A stretch of DNA of 9,339 bases from VRUE01 sp040904405. Lineage in GTDB: Bacteria; Actinomycetota; Thermoleophilia; Solirubrobacterales; 70-9. The stretch spans positions 1-9,339 of the forward strand of contig JBBDTK010000045.1 in NCBI GenBank assembly GCA_040904405.1, in the 5' to 3' direction. This document shows, one piece after another, positions 4,760-9,339 of the stretch. The notes under the pieces are model-generated. The model saw only the letters and a program-made list of their open reading frames with translations. It searched no databases and was not told the DNA's origin. A program made the position numbers and the translations under genes. Each line of letters starts with the position of its first letter. Positions within the stretch are counted from its first letter, which is position 1.

Positions 4760-6669
4760 TTCGCATTTGTCGGCGGGCCTACCTCGGCGCCGTGGCGGCT
4801 CTCGCGGGCGTGATGCTGCTCCCTGCGGCGGCGCAGGCCGACTTCCATTTCATAAAGATTCGCGAGATCTACCCCGGTGGTGCGGCCAACAGCAGCTATG
4901 TCGTCCTCCAGATGTATGCATTTGGGCAGACCAACCTGGCCCCCAGCCACCACATCGACGTCTACGGAGCGACGGGAGTCCTCATCACGACGTTCACGTT
5001 TTCCAGCGATGTCTCAAACGGAGCGAATCAGGCTACGGTCCTGGTCGCCGATACTGCCTATTCGACCGCGTTCTCGGGCGGCCCGGCTCCCGACGCGACG
5101 CACGCGGGGCTGGACATCCCGGCATCCGGTGGGGCAGCGTGCTTCGACTCTCCCGATTGCGTTTCGTGGGGGAGCTTCACCGGCTCGCTGCCGTCAGCGG
5201 GAACGCCCGCGTTGCCGTCGGGGGTGATGGCTGGCAAAGCCCTGCATCGTTCAATCGCGCCCGGCTGTTCCACCCTGCTTGAGCCCCAAGACGACAGCAA
5301 CGACAGCGCCACCGACTTCTTCGAGCAGGAACCGAACCCGCGCAGCAACTCCAGCCCGATCGTCGAGGAAGAATGCAACGCGCCGAACACGACGATCACC
5401 TCGGCGACGGTCCCGAATGGGGGCAGGACGAGCAACACCGCTATCTCGTTCGAATTCACCGCAACGCCCTCCGCGGGCGCCAGCTTCGAATGCTCGCTCG
5501 ACGGCGCCGTATTCGAGGATCCATGCACGTCTCCGCAGGCATACACCTCGCTCGACGGCGACGACTCCGTGTCCGGGACCCCACACAACTTCCGGGTCCG
5601 CGCGAAGAACGAAAACGGCACCGACCCGACCCCGGCGACCCACAACTGGACCGTCGACACGGTCGCGCCGACGATGACGATCACCGACCAGCCCGCCGAC
5701 CCGAGCCCCGGAGGGAGCGCCGCGTTCTCCTACCAGGCGGACGAGTCGGTCACCGGCACCCAGTGCCGTCTCGACACCCCGGGCGGGCTCGGCACGTTCG
5801 AAGGCTGCCCGTCGGGAGGCAAGACCTACACGGGCCTGAGCGATGGCCTTCATACGTTCATGGTCAGAGCTACCGATCTGGCTGGCAACCAGAGCACCCC
5901 GGCGGCATTCCCTGCGGGTACCTACAGCTGGACCGTCGACAACTCGCTCGCCGACACGACGCCGCCGGAGACGAAAATCACCTCGATGCCGCCCAACCCG
6001 AGCGAAAGCTCCACCGCCTCCTTCGCCTACAGCTCGAACGAGCCCGGCTCGACCTTCGAATGCAAGCTCGACGCCACCCCCTTCGCCGGCTGCCCGGACA
6101 CCGGCATCACCTACAACGGCCTCGCCGACGGCACCCGCACCTTCCAGGTGCAGGCCAGGGACCCGAGCGGCAACGTCGATCCGACCCCCGCCGGCTACAC
6201 CTTCGACGTCGTCGCGCCCTCGCTGCTCGACGCGCCGCCGCCACTCCCACCGCCTCCGACCTCGGCCGACGCGCCGCCGGGCACCGCGTTCGCCGCCGGC
6301 GTCGCCCGGGTCAGGGGCGCTCTGGCCCTGCTCAGGATGCGCTGCCGAGGGCAGCAGGGCGCACGCTGCAAGGGCAATCTGCGGCTGATCGCCAGGGTTG
6401 GGAGCGCCCGGAGCAGTCGCAAGGGAAGCCGCAACTTGACGATCGGCAGTACCAGGTACAGCCTCCCCGCCGGCGGCCCGCAGCGCACCGTCCGGGCCAG
6501 GCTCACCGGGCAGGGCAGGCAGCTGCTGCGGCGGGCGGGCGGGCGCGGCCTCAGGGTAAGCCTGGTCGGCAGGCACCTCAAGAACCGGGCTCTGACGCTT
6601 CGGGCCGCGAGCCACAAGGCGCAGGCGAACCGGCGCGGCGGCGACGACACGCGAAGGGCGGCGGGCTGA
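4687..6669 (+). CDS. Secreted multi-domain protein with Ig-like repeats
   Basis: I do not recognise a named family, and the function is unknown. The product (660 residues from ATG 4687) starts with a Sec-type signal peptide: RICRR, a hydrophobic stretch, then AAAQA with likely cleavage before Asp52. Residues 52 to about 228 form an N-terminal domain (FIKIREIYPG, VVLQMYAFGQ, CVSWGSF, NDSATDFF), possibly a beta-sandwich; a lamin-tail-like fold is only a guess. Three Ig-like repeats follow (about 231-325, 327-418, 424-510). Each has a Cys pair around a (K/R/S)LD core, a YxxL turn and an F-x-V-x-A strand; in the first two the final strand reads WTVD. A proline-rich linker (about 512-530) leads to a basic C-terminal domain (about 534-640) with MRCRGQQGARCKG. 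There is no membrane anchor or sortase motif. The start is uncertain: GTG 4690 suits GGGGAGG, and GTG 4729 gives a more usual 36-residue signal peptide. The next gene begins 4 nt after the stop. Confidence 0.8.
   Translation: MVRRTGERPPAGDRVPARAGGGRLLRICRRAYLGAVAALAGVMLLPAAAQADFHFIKIREIYPGGAANSSYVVLQMYAFGQTNLAPSHHIDVYGATGVLITTFTFSSDVSNGANQATVLVADTAYSTAFSGGPAPDATHAGLDIPASGGAACFDSPDCVSWGSFTGSLPSAGTPALPSGVMAGKALHRSIAPGCSTLLEPQDDSNDSATDFFEQEPNPRSNSSPIVEEECNAPNTTITSATVPNGGRTSNTAISFEFTATPSAGASFECSLDGAVFEDPCTSPQAYTSLDGDDSVSGTPHNFRVRAKNENGTDPTPATHNWTVDTVAPTMTITDQPADPSPGGSAAFSYQADESVTGTQCRLDTPGGLGTFEGCPSGGKTYTGLSDGLHTFMVRATDLAGNQSTPAAFPAGTYSWTVDNSLADTTPPETKITSMPPNPSESSTASFAYSSNEPGSTFECKLDATPFAGCPDTGITYNGLADGTRTFQVQARDPSGNVDPTPAGYTFDVVAPSLLDAPPPLPPPPTSADAPPGTAFAAGVARVRGALALLRMRCRGQQGARCKGNLRLIARVGSARSSRKGSRNLTIGSTRYSLPAGGPQRTVRARLTGQGRQLLRRAGGRGLRVSLVGRHLKNRALTLRAASHKAQANRRGGDDTRRAAG
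6229..6290 (+). repeat. Proline-rich linker coding segment
   Basis: Low-complexity CCG/CCA/CCC-rich DNA encodes APPPLPPPPTSADAPPG in the first secreted protein. It separates the three Ig-like repeats from the basic C-terminal domain. It is probably an extended, flexible spacer outside the cell. Confidence 0.7.
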
Positions 6670-6673
6670 GGCG

Positions 6674-7651
6674 ATGCGACGCGCCCGCCTCGCGCTCCTC
6701 GGCCTTGCCCTCGCCCTCGGGACGCTTGGACTCGCCGCGCCCGCCGCGCCGGCGGAGTTCCACCTGATCAAGATCCGCGAGGTCTACCCCGGCAGCGCCG
6801 CCAACCCCGAGTCCGAGTACGTGATGCTGCAGATGTACGCGTCCGGGCAGGAGTTCGTCAAAGGCCACCCGGTCCGCTTCTACGATGCCGGGGGCGCCCT
6901 GCTCGGCTCCGACACGCTCCTCAAAGACGTCGCCAACGGCCAGAGCCAGCGCACGGTCCTGGTCGGCACGGCGGCGGCCGAGGCTCAGTTCGGGGTAGCG
7001 GTCGACGCGGCGATGACCCCGGGGCGCCTCGATCCCTCCGGGGGCGCCGTCTGCTGGACGTCGCTCGACTGCGTCTCGTGGGGCGGATTCTCCGGCGGCG
7101 CCCTCCCCTCCCCCACCGGCTCCCCCGCCGACCCCACCGGCATCCCGGAGGGGATGGCGCTGCGGCGCACGATCGCGCGGAGCTGCGCGACGCTGCTGGA
7201 GGAGGCCGACGACGGCAACGACAGCGCCGCCGACTTCTTCGACGCCTTCCCGGCGCCGCGGCCCAACTCTGTGGAGCCCAGCGAGCGCGCCTGCAAGTCC
7301 GGGACGGACGGACCGGGCGGAGCCGGGGAAGGCGATGCCGGCGGCCCCGCCCGCCGGCTGCAGACCAGGATCGTGCGCGGGCCGGGCCGGGTCACGGCGG
7401 ACCGCACCCCGACCTTTCGCTTCCGGGCCAACCGGCGGGCATCCTTCCGCTGCAAGATGGACAGCAGGCGGGCGAGGCGATGCCGTTCCCCCTTCACCTG
7501 GAAGCGGCTGAGCTACGGCTGCCACGTGTTCCGGGTCTGGGCCCGCGCCGGGGGCACCGTCGATCCGACGCCGGCCGTCTACCGCTTCCGGGTCGTGAAG
7601 CGCAAGCGGCCCGGCCTGCGGCAGTTCAGACGCTGCCGCCGCGGCGCCTGA
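6674..7651 (+). CDS. Secreted paralog with one basic Ig-like repeat
   Basis: This 325-residue secreted protein of unknown function is a paralog of the product just upstream. A clear signal peptide (MRRARLALLGLALALG, ending APAAPA) is likely cleaved after Ala27. The N-terminal domain, residues 28 to about 205, aligns with that of the upstream gene: FHLIKIREVYPG, VMLQMYASGQ, CWTSLDCVSWGGF, SCATLLEEADDGNDSAADFF. A Gly-rich linker (about 208-222) leads to a single Ig-like repeat (about 228-310) with the Cys pair FRCKMD...RRCRSP and the TPAVYRFRV end strand. This repeat is extremely rich in Arg and Lys, unlike the acidic to neutral repeats of the upstream paralog. ATG 6674 follows the preceding stop by 4 nt, so the two are cotranscribed and probably translationally coupled. 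The gene is convergent with rseP. Third codon positions are almost all G/C, as in the core genes. Confidence 0.85.
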   Translation: MRRARLALLGLALALGTLGLAAPAAPAEFHLIKIREVYPGSAANPESEYVMLQMYASGQEFVKGHPVRFYDAGGALLGSDTLLKDVANGQSQRTVLVGTAAAEAQFGVAVDAAMTPGRLDPSGGAVCWTSLDCVSWGGFSGGALPSPTGSPADPTGIPEGMALRRTIARSCATLLEEADDGNDSAADFFDAFPAPRPNSVEPSERACKSGTDGPGGAGEGDAGGPARRLQTRIVRGPGRVTADRTPTFRFRANRRASFRCKMDSRRARRCRSPFTWKRLSYGCHVFRVWARAGGTVDPTPAVYRFRVVKRKRPGLRQFRRCRRGA

Positions 7652-7669
7652 ACTGGCGCGGGCGCCGCG
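7640..7669 (+). terminator. GC-rich stem-loop at the end of the secreted-protein operon
   Basis: CGCGGCGCC (7640-7648) pairs perfectly with GGCGCCGCG (7661-7669) over 9 bp with a 12-nt loop that contains the TGA stop of the second secreted-protein gene. No U-tract follows. Such stems often mark transcript ends in GC-rich actinobacteria, and this one lies between two convergent genes, where a terminator is expected. It could serve either strand. Confidence 0.45.
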
Positions 7670-7701
7670 ATCGCTCCAGCGAACGAGGGCCCCGGAGGCG
7701 C

Positions 7702-8793
7702 TCAGCGGACGTCGAAACCTTCGCCGGTGATGCGGCCGATGTCGTTGGTCAGGCCGAGGAAGAAGAGCATGATCACGAGCACGAATCCGAGCACGCCGGC
7801 ACGCTCCATCACCGCGAACGGGACCGGCTTGCGGCGGGCTTTCTCGACCAGGCTCCAGAAGATGTGGCCGCCGTCCAGGGGCAGGAAGGGGAAGAGGTTG
7901 ATCAGGCCCAGGGAGAGGCTGACGACGGCGAGCAGGAGCAGCGAGCGCTCGGTGCTGATGTCGAGTATCTGGTTGCCGACGACGCTGACGCCGACCACGC
8001 CGGAGACTTCCTTGCGTTTCTCCTCTTCGAAGAGCCGGGCGAAGACGGTGGCGGTGCGGCTGGCGACCATCCACATCAGGTCGCCGGCGGCGGCCGCGGC
8101 TTCGGCGGAGCCGCGGTTCGCGGGTTCGATCCCGTAGCCGAACCCGATCAGGGCCTGCTGCGCCGCGCCGTCGTACTGCGGGCGGACCGCGATCTCACGG
8201 GTCTCGCCGTCCCGCCTCACGGTGAGCACCGCGGGCGTCGCGGCGAGGCAGCCGTCGACCTGCCTTCCGTCGCACTCGTGCTTGCCGACCTCGGCGCGGA
8301 AGCCTTCGATCCGCGCCTCGCCCTCGCGGTTCGCGTAGCGGCTGCCGTCGACCGCGAGGACCTCGTCGCCGGGCTGCAGGCCGGCCGTCGCGGCAGGCGT
8401 GTCGGGGAAGACTCGCTCGACGCTCTGGTTTGGCTTGTTGCCGCCCAGGGCGAGGAAGTAGAGGATCGCGAAGGCGAGGACGATGTTCACCGCCGGGCCG
8501 GCGCCGATCACGACCAGGCGCTTCCAGACCGGCTGGTCGTAGTAGCCGCGGCCCTTGGCCTCGGACGGCAGCTCCTCGTCCGGGTTCATGCCGCTGATCT
8601 TCACGAAGCCGCCGAGCGGGATCGCGCCGATCCCGTACTCGGTCTCGCCGCGCTTGATCGAGACCAGCTTCGGCGGGAAGAAGAGGAAGAAGCGCTCGAC
8701 CCGCATCCCGGTCGCCTTGGCGGCGAAGAAGTGGCCGGCCTCGTGCAGGACGATCAGCAGCGAGAAGCCGAGGAAGATCAGCAGCCAGTTCAT
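7702..8793 (-). CDS. rseP: Site-2 protease RseP/RIP-type zinc metalloprotease
   Basis: This membrane-embedded zinc metalloprotease (peptidase family M50B) cuts transmembrane segments of substrates, typically anti-sigma factors already trimmed by a site-1 protease. Its 363 residues begin with a transmembrane helix carrying the HEAGH motif (His17, Glu18, His21). A second hydrophobic segment with GAGPAVNIVLAF follows (about 93-117), then a single PDZ domain (about 123-205, VFPDTPAATAGLQPGDEVLAVDG) and the third zinc ligand in LPLDGGH (Asp307). A final hydrophobic helix lies near 333-350. All catalytic residues are present. The PDZ region holds a loop with two cysteines (Cys174 and Cys182) on the side expected to be extracytoplasmic. 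The ATG overlaps the dxr stop as ATGA, so the two are translationally coupled; the dxr-rseP pair is conserved in actinobacteria. Substrates cannot be inferred from this window. Confidence 0.96.
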   Translation of the reverse strand: MNWLLIFLGFSLLIVLHEAGHFFAAKATGMRVERFFLFFPPKLVSIKRGETEYGIGAIPLGGFVKISGMNPDEELPSEAKGRGYYDQPVWKRLVVIGAGPAVNIVLAFAILYFLALGGNKPNQSVERVFPDTPAATAGLQPGDEVLAVDGSRYANREGEARIEGFRAEVGKHECDGRQVDGCLAATPAVLTVRRDGETREIAVRPQYDGAAQQALIGFGYGIEPANRGSAEAAAAAGDLMWMVASRTATVFARLFEEEKRKEVSGVVGVSVVGNQILDISTERSLLLLAVVSLSLGLINLFPFLPLDGGHIFWSLVEKARRKPVPFAVMERAGVLGFVLVIMLFFLGLTNDIGRITGEGFDVR

Positions 8794-9339
8794 ACCGCTG
8801 CCAGGTCCCCCACCTGCTGCTCGGCGCGGCGCCGCGCCTCGGCGTCGCCCGCGAAGAGGTCCTCGAAGTGGGTCACCGCGAGCGGCGGCATCCCGTCCAG
8901 CACGCGCTCGATCGCCGCGGCGATCGCGGTGAAGGGGATACGGCCCTCGAGGAACGCTGCGACCGCGACCTCGTCGGCGGCGTTGAGCACGCAGGGCGCC
9001 GTCCCCCCCGCCGCCCCCGCGTCCAGCGCCAGGCGCAGGCAGGCGAAGGTCTCCAGGTCGGGCGGCTCGAAGCTCAGCTCGCCGACCGCGGCGAGGTCCA
9101 GGCGGGGCACCTCGACGTCGGCCCGCTCGGGGTGGTGCAGGGCGTAGGAGATCGGCACCTTCATGTCGGGGTAGCCGAGGTGGGCCAGGGTCGCGCCGTC
9201 GTTGAGGTCGACCAGCGAGTGGACGATCGACTGCGGGTGGACGACGACCCCGATCCGCTCGTACGGCACGTCGAAGAGGTGGTGGGCCTCGATCGCCTCG
9301 AAGCCCTTGTTCATCAGCGTCGCCGAGTCGATCGTGATC
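8790..9339 (-). CDS. dxr: 1-deoxy-D-xylulose-5-phosphate reductoisomerase, C-terminal half (5' end outside window)
   Basis: DXR is the cytoplasmic NADPH- and metal-dependent enzyme that converts 1-deoxy-D-xylulose 5-phosphate into 2-C-methyl-D-erythritol 4-phosphate, the first committed step of the MEP pathway. The visible 182 residues start inside the catalytic domain at ITIDSATLMNKG and continue with EAHHLFDV, HPQSIVHSLV and GYPDMKVPISYAL. The C-terminal helical domain follows (CVLNAADEVAVAAFL, then VLDGMPP). Family proteins are about 380-400 residues, so roughly the first 200 residues, including the NADPH-binding domain, lie to the right of the window. The frame stays open to base 9339; the ATG near 9314 is an internal methionine of the MNKG motif, not the start. 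The stop overlaps the rseP start. ispG, a later enzyme of the same pathway, lies about 4 kb downstream on the same strand. Confidence 0.96.
   Translation of the reverse strand, partial: ITIDSATLMNKGFEAIEAHHLFDVPYERIGVVVHPQSIVHSLVDLNDGATLAHLGYPDMKVPISYALHHPERADVEVPRLDLAAVGELSFEPPDLETFACLRLALDAGAAGGTAPCVLNAADEVAVAAFLEGRIPFTAIAAAIERVLDGMPPLAVTHFEDLFAGDAEARRRAEQQVGDLAAV

Noticed and set aside
4792..4794. In-frame GTG as start of the first secreted protein, with a TACCTC box 6 nt upstream
   Set aside because: It would remove the positively charged part of the signal peptide (RICRR), and TACCTC does not fit TANNNT.
4609..4953. Upstream extension of the ispG frame on the minus strand
   Set aside because: The family N-terminus starts at ATG 4608. 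The extension is antisense to the secreted-protein signal sequence and N-domain and has no IspG similarity.
7078..9147. Very long plus-strand open frame across rseP and dxr
   Set aside because: It is a shadow of GC-rich coding on the opposite strand; rseP and dxr on the minus strand have full motif sets.

Overview
The window comes from a high-GC bacterium, most likely an actinomycetote of the Thermoleophilia/Solirubrobacterales type. That call is inferred from three things: the very GC-rich third codon positions of the core genes, a dxr-rseP-ispG-proS gene order known from Actinobacteria, and secreted proteins built from Cys-containing Ig-like repeats that are common in that class. No rRNA or other marker is present, so the lineage remains an inference.

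The backbone is a housekeeping block on the minus strand. Read in its direction of transcription (right to left) it holds the 3' part of dxr (MEP isoprenoid pathway), rseP (site-2 protease, ATGA overlap with dxr), ispG (later MEP pathway step) and proS (prolyl-tRNA synthetase). dxr and ispG act in the same pathway. rseP and proS are neighbours by conserved synteny rather than by shared chemistry.

Three pieces of other origin interrupt or end this block. (1) At 4687-7651, between rseP and ispG and on the opposite strand, lies a two-gene operon of tandem paralogous secreted proteins. They share an unrecognised N-terminal domain followed by Ig-like repeats. (2) At 1909-3192, between ispG and proS, is an AAA_14/DUF4143 ATPase with its own near-consensus -10 box. 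(3) At 1-587, downstream of proS, is the start of a histidine kinase that has no sensor domain, and the 3' end of proS appears truncated at this junction. Hand counts of third codon positions support a patchwork. The start of proS is nearly all G/C at the third position, while the kinase, the ATPase and the first third of the first secreted-protein gene are only about 73-76% G/C there.

Three minus-strand starts (proS, the ATPase and ispG) each have a TANNNT hexamer exactly 6 nt upstream of the start codon. This is the signature of leaderless transcription. The divergent ispG/secreted-protein region also holds a cluster of competing RNA stems. No tRNA, rRNA, CRISPR array or insertion sequence was seen.
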